Positions 19,018 through 27,802 of a stretch of 64,000 bases of DNA are shown here, piece after piece; the stretch's first letter is position 1, and the number at the start of each line of letters is the position of its first letter. The stretch is from contig NZ_QJTF01000006.1 of the NCBI RefSeq assembly GCF_003217235.1, forward strand, positions 62,001 to 126,000. Direction: 5' to 3'. This DNA comes from Paramesorhizobium leguminum. GTDB lineage: Bacteria > Pseudomonadota > Alphaproteobacteria > Rhizobiales > Rhizobiaceae. The notes beneath the pieces were generated by a model that was given only the letters and a program-made list of their open reading frames with translations, ran no database searches and was not told the DNA's origin. The position numbers and the translations under genes were made by a program.

Positions 19018-19479
19018 TTATTGTTTGGCTCGTGCTCGTGCGCTGGCTCCCACGTGATCCACTCGATCAAGAAACCTTTGCGCGCGAGCTATTGGATCGT
19101 GAAGGTATTGATCCGGTCCAAGCATCTTGTTGTTGTTCAGATCACGCGTATCCAGCAAATCGAAGCTCACGCGTTCGAGAAGACAGTTCCAGCCTTCGGT
19201 ATATCGGTTCGCCCAGCCCATTGTATGATGCAGCAGTAATCGGCTCCGCAGCGAATATCCGTGATAATCGAACGCGACTACTCCATCCGTCACGTAAATG
19301 TGGTTTCCCCCGAAACCTTCACCTGGAATGATCCGCTCCGCGTGGAAGCCGCAAAGAGGAGCTTCTCGCAGGAATACCCCGGCGAGAATGGCGCATGCCC
19401 CATTTCCAAAAAAGATACGGTCAGGCAGAGCCCACCGTCGTATGGGGTCTTTCTTTATGCCAGGCTGCAATTGGTACAT
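19018..19479 (-). CDS. Conserved hypothetical protein
   Basis: 153 residues. I do not recognise a named domain. The sequence is compact with many aromatic and His residues (WALPDRIFFGNGACAIL, FDYHGYSLRSRLLLHHTMGW) and reads as a real protein. It may relate to small rhizobial proteins of unknown role. It is isolated, facing away from purA, with its 3' end near the palindrome downstream of the GNAT gene. No signal peptide or membrane helix is visible. Confidence 0.68.
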   Translation of the reverse strand: MYQLQPGIKKDPIRRWALPDRIFFGNGACAILAGVFLREAPLCGFHAERIIPGEGFGGNHIYVTDGVVAFDYHGYSLRSRLLLHHTMGWANRYTEGWNCLLERVSFDLLDTRDLNNNKMLGPDQYLHDPIARAQRFLDRVDHVGASARARAKQ

Positions 19480-19642
19480 AATTTATTATGACGTTACAGC
19501 CGTGCCGGTACAATCATGCAAAGCTGGCTGGTGTGCTCCGAACATAAAAAGAAGGTCGCGCTTTATGGATTGAGCCTGTATAGAAGCTCACGTTTGTCAT
19601 TTTATGGCGGGCGGTCCGCCGCCCGGAGCGGAGAGTTTCTTT

Positions 19643-20932
19643 ATGGCCAATGTGGTTGTCGTCGGGTCGCAGTGGGGCGACGAGGGCAAGGGTAAGATCG
19701 TTGACTGGCTGTCGGAGCGCGCCGATGTGATCGTGCGCTATCAGGGCGGCCACAATGCCGGCCATACGCTTGTCATCGACGGCGTCAGCTACAAGCTCTC
19801 GCTGCTTCCTTCCGGCCTCGTTCGCGGCAAGCTCAGCGTCATCGGCAATGGCGTGGTGGTCGATCCGCATCATTTCGTGGCCGAAGTGGCGAAGCTGCGC
19901 GGGCAGGGCGTGGAGATTTCGCCCGATGTGCTGCGTATCGCCGAGAACGCGCCGTTGATCCTGTCGCTGCACCGCGATCTCGACGCGATCCGCGAGGGCT
20001 CCAATTCGGGCCTGAAGATCGGAACCACCAAGCGCGGCATCGGCCCCGCCTATGAGGACAAGGTCGGCCGCCGCGCCATCCGCGTCATCGATCTCGCCGA
20101 GCCCGATACGCTGGAGCCGAAGGTGGAGCGTCTGCTCGCCCACCACAATGCGCTGCGCCGCGGCATGGGTCTCGATGAAATTCAGGTTGAAGCCATCATG
20201 CAGGAACTGACCTCGGTGGCCGGTGAGATACTGCCCTATATCGATCAGGTCGGGCGCGTGCTGGACGAGCGCCGCAAGGCGGGCGACCGTATTCTTTTCG
20301 AGGGCGCGCAAGGGGCGTTGCTCGACAATGATCACGGCACCTATCCGTTCGTGACTTCCTCCAATACGGTCGCCGGACAGGCCGCCGCCGGTTCGGGGCT
20401 CGGACCCACGGCGATCGGCTATGTGCTCGGCATCACCAAGGCCTATACGACGCGCGTGGGCGAGGGACCGTTCCCGACGGAACTCAACGATGAGGTCGGC
20501 GAGTTTCTCGGCACGCGCGGCCATGAATTCGGCGTCGTGACGGGGCGCAAGCGCCGTTGCGGCTGGTTCGATGCGGTCATCGTGCGCCAGACGGTGCGCA
20601 CATCGGGCATCACTGGCATCGCACTCACCAAGCTCGACGTTCTCGATGGGCTCGAGGAGATCAAGGTCTGCGTGGCATATGAACTCGACGGCAAGCGGAT
20701 TGATTATCTGCCGGCGTCGATGGGCGCGCAGGCGCGGGTCAAGCCGATCTATGAGACGCTGCCCGGCTGGTCCGAAACGACCGCGGGCGCGCGGTCCTGG
20801 AACGAGCTTCCGGCGCAGGCGGTCAAGTATGTCCGCTATATCGAAGAACTGATCGGCGCGCCGGTGGCGATGCTTTCGACGAGCCCGGAACGAGAGGACA
20901 CGATACTAGTGACTGATCCCTTCCAGGATTAA
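19643..20932 (+). CDS. purA: PurA, adenylosuccinate synthetase
   Basis: 429 residues from ATG 19643, the normal length; in-frame sequence before it does not fit the family. It begins [20 protein letters not shown], the GTP-binding loop with catalytic Asp. Further motifs are [17 protein letters not shown] and the IMP/aspartate region [12 protein letters not shown]. PurA joins IMP and aspartate on the way to AMP. Confidence 0.97.
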   Translation: MANVVVVGSQWGDEGKGKIVDWLSERADVIVRYQGGHNAGHTLVIDGVSYKLSLLPSGLVRGKLSVIGNGVVVDPHHFVAEVAKLRGQGVEISPDVLRIAENAPLILSLHRDLDAIREGSNSGLKIGTTKRGIGPAYEDKVGRRAIRVIDLAEPDTLEPKVERLLAHHNALRRGMGLDEIQVEAIMQELTSVAGEILPYIDQVGRVLDERRKAGDRILFEGAQGALLDNDHGTYPFVTSSNTVAGQAAAGSGLGPTAIGYVLGITKAYTTRVGEGPFPTELNDEVGEFLGTRGHEFGVVTGRKRRCGWFDAVIVRQTVRTSGITGIALTKLDVLDGLEEIKVCVAYELDGKRIDYLPASMGAQARVKPIYETLPGWSETTAGARSWNELPAQAVKYVRYIEELIGAPVAMLSTSPEREDTILVTDPFQD

Positions 20933-21139
20933 TCCCTTGGGAAAGTTGTTCGCATCGGCAGAATTTCAGCGTGATTTTGCTTTCGATGGATTATTGTGAT
21001 TATTGGGCAGGTCATAGGAAGCTGCATTTTTGCGACGCCAAGTGATTCTACTTGGACGCAGAAAGCGGTCCTGGGATGCCGCATTTATGCGACGCCAAAG
21101 TAACAGCAAAACCTCTTTGCAAAGTATGAGCAGCACGGC

Positions 21140-22777
21140 ATGGCAGATTTTGCAGCGGTACTGAAGAAGACGATCGAGACGCAGGCGAACCCGACGCCCG
21201 AGTTGCGGCAACGCGTCTATGAAAAGGCTCGCGCGACGATCGAGCAGAAGCTTGCTGCCGCCAATGCGCCTGCCGCTGTCGCCAGTCGGCAGCGCAAGGC
21301 GTTGGAGGATTCCATTGCCGAAGTCGAGGCGCAATATGCGGCGCCTGTGGCCAGGACCTCCGCTGCAGGCAAAATCCCCTCAGCGGCAACAGCGTCCGCT
21401 CCGCGGCCGATGTCCAGGCCGATTCCGCCCGCGCCCGCGGTGCCGAAACCCGCGCCTGCAAGGCCTCGCGCCGAGCAAAGTGCGCCTCTACGGGCGCCTG
21501 CACCTGCTCGTGTAGCTGCGCCCGTACCGCCGCCTCCTGCGCCGAGACGCGCGGCGGCAAGAGCACCGGAGCCGGCAGTCGATCCGCTCGATGATTTTCT
21601 CAAAGGCACCCAGCCGGCTCCACGTCGCGCCGCCGCCGCCCATCCTGCGCCGGATTTCACGAAAACGCGGTCGGCCAAGCCCCGCCGGCGGTCTTCGCAT
21701 GAAGACGATGCGATGCTTTCGTCCAACCGGGGCGAGCGTAACGACTGGGGCAGGGACCAGGAGGAGGAAGATGCCTTCGCCGACGATTCCTATAGCGAAG
21801 CCCGCGAGAGACGGCGGAGCGCAGGCAAGGGACTCGTTTTCGGTCTTCTCTCGCTTCTGGTGCTCTGTGGCGCAGGCTATGCCGCCTGGACCAACAAGGA
21901 TCGCCTTGAGCCGTATCTTGCCAGTGTAATGGATCAGTTCAACGGCACAAACGAGGCGGCTGTTCAGCCAGTCCCAACGAAAACATCCGCCTCGGGAAAG
22001 CCGACCTCAGTGGCAAGTGGCGCGGGAGCGGCAAGTGGCGCCGGCCAATTGCCGCAAACGCAGAAACTGACGCAACGGCTGTTGCCAGATGGCTCGGAAG
22101 CGGATCCCGGACCGGCCGGCGATACGCCGGGCGTGGGGGAGGGCACGTCGGTATCCGCATCCACCGACCAGCCAGGGCTACGTCCGCAAGCCGGCGGCGC
22201 GTCCACGCAGGCTCCGCAGGCGGCCGTCCCGGTCGGACAGCAGGCCTTCTTCTATGAAGAGAAAAGCGGGCAGGAGGCTGGGTCCGCCAAAAAGGGGACT
22301 GTCGTCTGGTCGGAAGTGCAGGATTCGCCCGGCGAGGGGGAACCGGCGGAACCGGCGATCCGCGCCGATGTCACCATTCCGGAAAGCAATCTCAAGCTGC
22401 GCATGACCATCCGGCGTAACACGGACAAATCATTGCCGGCGAGCCATCTTATCGAGATGATCTTTTCCGTGCCCGAGAATTTCTCCGGCGGGGCGATCGA
22501 GAATGTGCAGCGCGTGACGTTCAAGGATACCGAGCAATCGGCCGGCAGTCCGCTTATCGCCATTCCCGCGAAGATTGCCGATAATTTTTTCATCGTGGCG
22601 TTGAACGATGCACGCACGGCAATAGACACCAACATGACGCTGATGCGCCGCCAGCAATGGATCGATATCCCGATCACCTACCGCAACGGCCGCCGCGCGC
22701 TCATTACAGTTGAAAAAGGCGTCCCCGGCGAACAGGTTTTCGATAAGGTGCTGAAGGCTTGGGGTGTGGTTGGATAA
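21140..22777 (+). CDS. Proline-rich single-pass membrane protein, unknown function
   Basis: 545 residues in three parts. The N-terminal cytosolic segment (about 1-75) is helical and charged, with LRQRVYEKARATIEQKLAAA. A long Pro/Ala/Arg-rich region leads to one membrane helix near residues 230-250 (GLVFGLLSLLVLCGAGYAAW). After a Gly/Ser/Gln linker comes a folded C-terminal domain of ~170 residues (PAIRADVTIPESNLKLRMTI, LIEMIFSVPENF). I do not recognise a named family. The layout suggests a protein whose external domain senses or binds something. A terminator follows. Confidence 0.8.
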   Translation: MADFAAVLKKTIETQANPTPELRQRVYEKARATIEQKLAAANAPAAVASRQRKALEDSIAEVEAQYAAPVARTSAAGKIPSAATASAPRPMSRPIPPAPAVPKPAPARPRAEQSAPLRAPAPARVAAPVPPPPAPRRAAARAPEPAVDPLDDFLKGTQPAPRRAAAAHPAPDFTKTRSAKPRRRSSHEDDAMLSSNRGERNDWGRDQEEEDAFADDSYSEARERRRSAGKGLVFGLLSLLVLCGAGYAAWTNKDRLEPYLASVMDQFNGTNEAAVQPVPTKTSASGKPTSVASGAGAASGAGQLPQTQKLTQRLLPDGSEADPGPAGDTPGVGEGTSVSASTDQPGLRPQAGGASTQAPQAAVPVGQQAFFYEEKSGQEAGSAKKGTVVWSEVQDSPGEGEPAEPAIRADVTIPESNLKLRMTIRRNTDKSLPASHLIEMIFSVPENFSGGAIENVQRVTFKDTEQSAGSPLIAIPAKIADNFFIVALNDARTAIDTNMTLMRRQQWIDIPITYRNGRRALITVEKGVPGEQVFDKVLKAWGVVG

Positions 22778-22818
22778 TAGCCGGCAGTGAAGAACAGCGT
22801 GGCCGACGGCCGCTGCGT

Positions 22819-22846
22819 AAGGCTCCGCTCGTTGCGGAGCCTTTTT
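22819..22846 (+). terminator. Rho-independent terminator
   Basis: AAGGCTCCGC and GCGGAGCCTT pair around TCGTT, followed by a T-run. Confidence 0.85.
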
Positions 22847-22920
22847 CGTTTCGACTGAACTTTGGAAAAATATTTGTGGGATTCGGGCGCAAGGAACGGA
22901 TAGCGCTTACAGCTCGTGTT

Positions 22921-22960
22921 TGAGATTTGGGTTCCGTTCTTGTGTAACGGAAGGATCTCA
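22921..22960. promoter_or_regulatory. Long palindrome just before an SDR gene
   Basis: TGAGAT...ATCTCA encloses TTCCGTT-CTTGTGT-AACGGAA. The whole structure ends 2 nt before the ATG at 22963. It may be a repressor operator or a structure controlling translation. Confidence 0.5.
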
Positions 22961-22962
22961 AA

Positions 22963-23733
22963 ATGGATGTATTGAAGGATAAGGTTGCCATAGTGACCGG
23001 TGCGAGTTCCGGTATTGGCTATGCGACAGCAAAGCTATTTGCGCGGGAAGGCGCCCGCATTGTCGTGACCGCCCGCCGGCAAACGGAGCTTGACAGCCTG
23101 GTCGCTGAAATCGAGGCGTCCGGCGGACAAGCTGTTGCCGTTGCGGGAGATGTGAAAGACGAAGCGCTTGCCAAGGCGGTGGTCGATACGGCTATCAGCC
23201 GGTTCGGCGGTCTCGATATCGCGTTCAACAATGCGGGTATGGTTGGTGCAACCGGACCAATTTATGAACTATCCTTGCCGGAGTGGCAGGAAGCGCTCGA
23301 TACCAATCTGACGAGTGCCTTTCTTGGCGCCAAATATCAGGTGCCGGCGATGCTTGAGCGCGGTGGCGGCTCGATCATCTTCACCTCCACATTCGTCGGT
23401 TATACGGCTGGTATGCCGGGGATGGGGGCTTATGCAGCAAGCAAAGCGGGCCTGATCGGTCTTACCCAGGTTCTCGCCGCGGAATATGGCGCCAAGGGCA
23501 TTCGGGCCAATGCCATTCTTCCCGGCGGCACCGATACGCCGATGAGTGTGACCCGCGCTCCGGGAGCAACCGCGGAGACCTTGGCCTTTGTCGAAAACCT
23601 GCATGCGCTCAAGCGGATGGCCGCGCCTGAGGAAATCGCCCGGTCCGTGCTCCATCTCGCATCGGATGCATCCAGTTTCATAACCGGTACGGCGCTGCTG
23701 GTGGATGGCGGGGTGTCTATTTGCCGGACGTGA
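22963..23733 (+). CDS. Short-chain dehydrogenase/reductase
   Basis: 256 residues. The cofactor motif is TGASSGIGYATAKL; NNAGMVGATGP and the active-site YAASKAGLIGLT are present, and the C-terminus is FITGTALLVDGGVSICRT. A typical classical SDR of unknown substrate. The nearest regulator candidates are distant, yet an extended palindrome covers the 40 bp before the start, so expression is probably controlled there. Confidence 0.88.
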   Translation: MDVLKDKVAIVTGASSGIGYATAKLFAREGARIVVTARRQTELDSLVAEIEASGGQAVAVAGDVKDEALAKAVVDTAISRFGGLDIAFNNAGMVGATGPIYELSLPEWQEALDTNLTSAFLGAKYQVPAMLERGGGSIIFTSTFVGYTAGMPGMGAYAASKAGLIGLTQVLAAEYGAKGIRANAILPGGTDTPMSVTRAPGATAETLAFVENLHALKRMAAPEEIARSVLHLASDASSFITGTALLVDGGVSICRT

Positions 23734-23800
23734 AATCTCACGGGATGCGCAGGGAGATCAACTGAACTGTAGTGATGGTGGAAACGTTCAGGCAGACGCG

Positions 23801-23836
23801 CCTCCACGTGGAAATATGAAGTTTTCCACGTGGAGG
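23801..23836. repeat. Perfect hairpin between convergent genes
   Basis: CCTCCACGTGGAAA and its exact complement (14 bp each) surround an 8-nt loop. It lies between the SDR (+) and rpoH (-) stop codons and may end transcripts from both sides, although no T-run follows. Confidence 0.65.
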
Positions 23837-23855
23837 ATAGAGAGCTCCAAGCAAC

Positions 23856-24761
23856 TCAGTGAGCCGCTCCGGTCTGGGTCAGCGCCTTTTGCTGGCTGAT
23901 CGCGGCGGCTTTCACCGAGTCCTGCACCTTTTCAAAGGCGCGGACCTCGATCTGGCGTACGCGCTCGCGGCTGATGCCGAACTCCGTCGACAGATCTTCA
24001 AGCGTTACCGGGTCATCCGAGAGGCGGCGTGCCTCGAAGATGCGGCGCTCGCGGTCGTTGAGCGAAGCCATGGCGCCAGTCAGCATGGAACGGCGGTTTT
24101 CCAGCTCGTCCTGCTCGATGAGAATTTGCTCCTGGCTGGAACTGTTGTCGACGAGCCAATCCTGCCATTCACCCGATTCGCCTTCGGTCGCGCGGATCGG
24201 CGCGTTGAGCGATGCGTCGCCGGACAGGCGACGGTTCATTGAAATCACCTCTTCCTCGCTGACGTTCAGCCGGGTGGCGATTTCGCTGACCTGGTCGGGG
24301 CGGAGGTCGCCTTCGTCGAGGGCCTGGATCTTGCTCTTCACTTTGCGCAGGTTGAAGAACAGACGCTTCTGATTGGCGGTGGTGCCCATTTTGACGAGGC
24401 TCCAAGAACGCAGGATATATTCCTGGATCGAAGCCTTGATCCACCACATCGCATAGGTGGCGAGGCGGAAGCCGCGCTCCGGCTCGAAGCGCTTGACTGC
24501 CTGCATCAGGCCGACATTGCCTTCGGAAATGACTTCGCCGATCGGTAATCCATATCCGCGATAACCCATGGCGATCTTCGCCACCAGACGCAAATGGCTC
24601 GTTACGAGCTTGTGTGCGGCTTGCGGGTCGGCATGTTCGAGATAACGCTTGGCCAGCATGTATTCTTCCTGCGGCTCAAGCATGGGAAAACGCCGGATTT
24701 CCTCCAAATAACGGGTAAGACCGCCATCGCCGGAAACCAGGCTTGGAAGACTCTGGGCCAT
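23856..24761 (-). CDS. rpoH: RpoH, heat-shock sigma factor sigma-32
   Basis: 301 residues from ATG 24761 (AQSLPSLVSGDGG). Region 2 contains LRLVAKIAMGYRGYGLP, NVGLMQAVKRFEP and YAMWWIKASIQEYILRSW. The RpoH box is QKRLFFNLRKVKSK. Region 4 ends in LSTEFGISRERVRQIEVRAF. It directs RNA polymerase to heat-shock promoters. Rhizobiales often have two rpoH genes, and which this is cannot be told. FtsH, also in the window, commonly controls RpoH stability. In-frame sequence upstream of 24761 does not resemble the family. Confidence 0.95.
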   Translation of the reverse strand: MAQSLPSLVSGDGGLTRYLEEIRRFPMLEPQEEYMLAKRYLEHADPQAAHKLVTSHLRLVAKIAMGYRGYGLPIGEVISEGNVGLMQAVKRFEPERGFRLATYAMWWIKASIQEYILRSWSLVKMGTTANQKRLFFNLRKVKSKIQALDEGDLRPDQVSEIATRLNVSEEEVISMNRRLSGDASLNAPIRATEGESGEWQDWLVDNSSSQEQILIEQDELENRRSMLTGAMASLNDRERRIFEARRLSDDPVTLEDLSTEFGISRERVRQIEVRAFEKVQDSVKAAAISQQKALTQTGAAH

Positions 24762-25028
24762 AAAGCACCCTCCTCTTGGGAAAGCGGGCCCCCACCATGG
24801 GCAGACCCGGCACACCCGATTGCCCTTCGCACCTCGGGCGTAAGCTCACCTATATAAACATCATTTTGGCAAAAACACGATGCCTTAACATGCTAAACAA
24901 TTCGTCACACCAACGTGAACGATAATGTGGTGCGAAAAGTTTCACCTTTTTCGCGAGGAATAAATTTAAATTCGTATCAATGGAGCCCGGAGAAGACGGC
25001 AGGACAAGGTGTCCGACCTGCCGGCATT

Positions 25029-26036
25029 CTAATGTCCGTCATGGGCGCGAAACGCTTCCACCAGCTCGGCCATATCTTCCGGCAAGGGAGCTTCAAAGCT
25101 CATGATTTCATCGTCGGCGGGGTGGGCGAAGGTCAAGAGCCTGGCGTGCAGCGCCTGGCGAGGAAATGCGGTCACAACCTGTTTCAGCGGTTCGGCCAAC
25201 TTGTTGGCCTTGGTCTTGAAGGCGGCGCCATACTCCATGTCGCCGATCAGCGGGTGGCCGATATGGGCCATATGCACACGGATCTGATGTGTGCGGCCGG
25301 TTTCTAGACGGCATTCGATGAGGGAGGCGACGGCCGTTGCGTCCTCCTTTGCGCCAAACTTCTCGATCAGCGAAAAATGCGTCACCGCATGGCGCGCGTC
25401 GTCACGGGCTTCGTTCACCACGGCCTGTTTGGTGCGGTCGCGGTGCGATCGGCCAAGATGGGCGTCAACCGTGCCATTGGTGCGGTCCGTGGTTCCCCAG
25501 ACGAGCGCAAGATAGGCGCGCTCAAGATCGCCCGTGCGGCCATGGTCGGCGAACTGCTCGCTCAAATGCCGGTGGGCGCGGTCGTTTTTCGCCACCACCA
25601 TGACGCCGGTCGTCTCCTTGTCGAGGCGATGGACGATGCCGGGCCGCTTGACGCCGCCGATGCCTGAAAGCGTATCGCCGCAATGGTGGATCAGCGCATT
25701 GACGAGCGTTCCGGTCCAATTGCCGTTGCCTGGGTGGACCACCAATCCGGCGGGCTTGTTGATGACGATGAGGTCGTCATCCTCGTAAAGGATATCGAGC
25801 GGGATATCCTCGCCTTCGGGTTCGGCCGGCTCTGGCTCCGGCATTTCCAGCGCGATCGCCATGCCTTCGCGCAGCTTGTGCTTGGGCTCGCGCACGGGAT
25901 TTCCATCCACCGTGACCTGGCCATCGGCGATCAGCTGCTGGATGCGGCTGCGCGACAAATCGGGGGCGAACTGAGCCGCCAGCCACTGGTCAAGCCGCTT
26001 TCCGGCGGCGTCCGCATCGGCAATTAGCTCTTTCAA
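25029..26036 (-). CDS. rluD: RluD-type 23S rRNA pseudouridine synthase
   Basis: 335 residues. An N-terminal S4 domain (about 15-65, LDQWLAAQFAPDLSRSRIQQL) precedes the RluA catalytic domain. The catalytic Asp is in HRLDKETTG. VINKPAGLVVHPG and GRTHQIRVHMAHIGHPLIGD are also typical. RluD modifies uridines in helix 69 of 23S rRNA. The length and S4 domain favour RluD over RluC, though the call is by family. It is divergent from the small membrane protein at 26145. Confidence 0.9.
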   Translation of the reverse strand: MKELIADADAAGKRLDQWLAAQFAPDLSRSRIQQLIADGQVTVDGNPVREPKHKLREGMAIALEMPEPEPAEPEGEDIPLDILYEDDDLIVINKPAGLVVHPGNGNWTGTLVNALIHHCGDTLSGIGGVKRPGIVHRLDKETTGVMVVAKNDRAHRHLSEQFADHGRTGDLERAYLALVWGTTDRTNGTVDAHLGRSHRDRTKQAVVNEARDDARHAVTHFSLIEKFGAKEDATAVASLIECRLETGRTHQIRVHMAHIGHPLIGDMEYGAAFKTKANKLAEPLKQVVTAFPRQALHARLLTFAHPADDEIMSFEAPLPEDMAELVEAFRAHDGH

Positions 26037-26083
26037 TCGTCACTTCCCTTCGTTATCACGCGGCCCAACCGCATTATCTAACC

Positions 26084-26126
26084 GCGTGATCTTATTCCAA
26101 AAGTCTGGACCATTTTGGGATCATGC
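26084..26126. repeat. GATC-type palindromic repeat, copy 1
   Basis: GCGTGATC and GATCATGC flank AAAAGTCTG...TTTTGG. A second copy with the same core is at 50587-50629. Palindromes of this form are frequent in rhizobial intergenic DNA. Confidence 0.65.
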
Positions 26127-26144
26127 GCGAACTGGAGACATTCG

Positions 26145-26612
26145 ATGCACCAGGACCGTTATCATCAGGAGTATCCTGATAATCAGAGTTATCCTGACCA
26201 GCATGCCTATCCGGGCATCCATCCCGCGGCCGAGCCTCCGCTCGATCCCGCCATGGAAAAGGTGCGCCGCAAGATGATGCGGCTTCTGGCGGTTTCCATC
26301 GGCATCATGCTCATCGGCCTTATGGCTGTCCTGGTGGCGGTTGTCTATAAGGTTACGCGTTCCGACGAGGCGGAAACGGCGCCGCCGCGTTCCGATATTC
26401 CGGGTGAGGCTGTCACCGCGCCGGTGGCTCCGCCTGCAATCATCGAATCGCAAGTGCCGCTCGCTCCCGGCACGCGCCTTCTGTCGCAGAGCCTTTCCGG
26501 CGATCACGTCTCTCTCGAAACGCTTCTGCCCGATGGCGGCACGGAAATCATCGTCTATGATTACGTCAAGTCCCGGATCGTCGCGCGGATGCGTCTTGGC
26601 GCTATCGAATAA
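26145..26612 (+). CDS. Small single-pass membrane protein, unknown function
   Basis: 155 residues from ATG 26145, with GGAG upstream. The N-terminus is His/Tyr/Pro-rich, followed by one membrane helix near 42-66 (LLAVSIGIMLIGLMAVLVAVVYKV). The periplasmic domain of ~90 residues ends in LETLLPDGGTEIIVYDYVKS. The arrangement matches short conserved rhizobial proteins next to rluD, but I cannot give a function. The last codons are duplicated in tandem after the stop (26598-26615 and 26617-26634). Confidence 0.75.
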   Translation: MHQDRYHQEYPDNQSYPDQHAYPGIHPAAEPPLDPAMEKVRRKMMRLLAVSIGIMLIGLMAVLVAVVYKVTRSDEAETAPPRSDIPGEAVTAPVAPPAIIESQVPLAPGTRLLSQSLSGDHVSLETLLPDGGTEIIVYDYVKSRIVARMRLGAIE

Positions 26613-26703
26613 GTTGGGCGCCATCGAATAAGTTTCATGCATTATTTTGCCGAATAGCCGTTGCGCTTTCATTCGAGCTTGGCTATATCGGCGCTCTGCC
26701 CGG

Positions 26704-26779
26704 GCGCCCATCGTCTAGCGGTCCAGGACACCGCCCTCTCACGGCGGGAACAGGGGTTCGATTCCCCTTGGGCGTACCA
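26704..26779 (+). tRNA. tRNA-Glu (anticodon CTC)
   Basis: Acceptor GCGCCCA pairs with TGGGCGT (one G-U pair), with A73 and an encoded CCA. The anticodon stem CCGCC/GGCGG encloses CTCTCAC, giving CTC. The T-arm GGGGTTCGATTCCCC is standard. Confidence 0.95.
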
Positions 26780-26843
26780 GCATTTTTCATAAATATAATG
26801 AGTTGGGTTTTTCCTGTGGGGCAGCTTAAGCTGGGGGAAGAAA

Positions 26844-27068
26844 ATGGATGCAGTCGGCAATGAACGTACCAAGCTTACTGCAAACTATGCGAATGGGGCT
26901 GCTATAGCTATTTTCGCAGTCGGCTTTTTTGCACCTACGGTTTCCAGTCTTAATAGAGGCTGGAATGGGCATAACGATTCTTCTATATTTATCGGCGTGG
27001 TTTGTTTTTTCGTCTCACTTGGATTACATATTGTCGGGAGACGGATCCTTAAAGGATTAAAGCCATGA
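26844..27068 (+). CDS. Small two-helix membrane protein
   Basis: 74 residues with two membrane helices (AIAIFAVGFFAPTV and IFIGVVCFFVSLGLHIV). It is more AT-rich than neighbouring genes. It begins 64 nt after tRNA-Glu and overlaps the next micro-gene (ATGA). The pair could be recent cargo next to the tRNA. The function is unknown. Confidence 0.6.
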   Translation: MDAVGNERTKLTANYANGAAIAIFAVGFFAPTVSSLNRGWNGHNDSSIFIGVVCFFVSLGLHIVGRRILKGLKP

Positions 27069-27217
27069 CGACCACCCAACTTCTGACATTCTTGGTTGCG
27101 CCGGCTGGAGCTCTCTTGATTGGGCTTTTCCTGCTTTATATGACGCGTCATGATCGGGAGCACCTAGACCGTCACGGCCGTAAGACCGGCCAAAAGGCGC
27201 GACGGGCGCACTCATAA
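27065..27217 (+). CDS. 50-residue membrane peptide
   Basis: It starts within the stop of the previous gene (ATGA at 27065), so translation is probably coupled. There is one membrane helix (LLTFLVAPAGALLIGLFLLY) and then a basic His/Arg-rich tail (RHDREHLDRHGRKTG). Two short membrane proteins in series recall holin-like or toxin-like pairs, but no family match is claimed. Confidence 0.55.
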   Translation: MTTTQLLTFLVAPAGALLIGLFLLYMTRHDREHLDRHGRKTGQKARRAHS

Positions 27218-27243
27218 GAGGTCGTCCGTGACGGTAGCCGCAA

Positions 27244-27255
27244 ATTTTGCAAAAT
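27244..27255. promoter_or_regulatory. Palindrome upstream of the Fur-family gene
   Basis: ATTTTGCAAAAT is a perfect 12-bp palindrome within GCAAATTTTGCAAAATC, 27 nt before the chosen start. It resembles A/T-rich Fur/Mur-type boxes containing TGCAAA and may be an autoregulatory site. Confidence 0.45.
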
Positions 27256-27282
27256 CTTGTCAACTGGCGCATAATCGGCTCT

Positions 27283-27714
27283 ATGGGAGCGATGAATCAC
27301 AAGCCCGATTATGAGAAGGAATTGCGCGACGCCGGCATTCGGATCACCCGGCCCCGGCGCGTTATTCTGGATATATTATCCGCCACCGAGGATCATCCTG
27401 ACGCGATGGAGATTTTTCGCCGCGCGGTATCCATCGACAGCAGCATTTCGCTCTCAACCGTCTATCGCACAATGAAATTGCTCGAAGAGCGCGGCGCCAT
27501 CCATCGCCATGCCTTCAATGGCGGGCCATCGCGTTTCGAGCAGGCGAGCGGTGCGCATCATGATCATCTCATCGATATCGAAACCGGCGATGTCATCGAA
27601 TTTCACTCAGACAGCATCGAGAAGCTGCAGGAGGAAATCGCCCGTTCGCTCGGCTATGACATCGTGCATCATCGGCTCGAACTTTATGGGCGAAAGCGGA
27701 AGACAGGGCAGTAA
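27283..27714 (+). CDS. Fur-family metal-responsive regulator (Fur/Mur type)
   Basis: 143 residues from ATG 27283 (27292 is also possible). Winged-helix domain: [15 protein letters not shown], with the recognition helix in [18 protein letters not shown]. The metal-site region has [28 protein letters not shown] and [12 protein letters not shown] and the following E/D residues fit a Fur/Mur dimer rather than Irr, which carries a haem motif not seen here. Rhizobial Mur responds to manganese, but metal choice cannot be read from sequence. The stop codon lies at the edge of a palindromic repeat. Confidence 0.87.
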   Translation: MGAMNHKPDYEKELRDAGIRITRPRRVILDILSATEDHPDAMEIFRRAVSIDSSISLSTVYRTMKLLEERGAIHRHAFNGGPSRFEQASGAHHDHLIDIETGDVIEFHSDSIEKLQEEIARSLGYDIVHHRLELYGRKRKTGQ

Positions 27715-27802
27715 GGCAGTAGGGGAATAGGGCAGTATGTTTTTGAAACAAGCGGTTTTTCTAACATATTGCCCTACTGACTTACTGCCCTATTCCCCTA
27801 CC
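27704..27802. repeat. Palindromic element between convergent genes
   Basis: Both arms carry GGGCAGTAAG(G/T)CAGTAGGG-type sequence in opposite orientation around a T-rich loop. It resembles the 16575 element. It supplies the stop codon of the Fur-family gene on one side and that of the DUF3329-like gene on the other. Confidence 0.75.
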
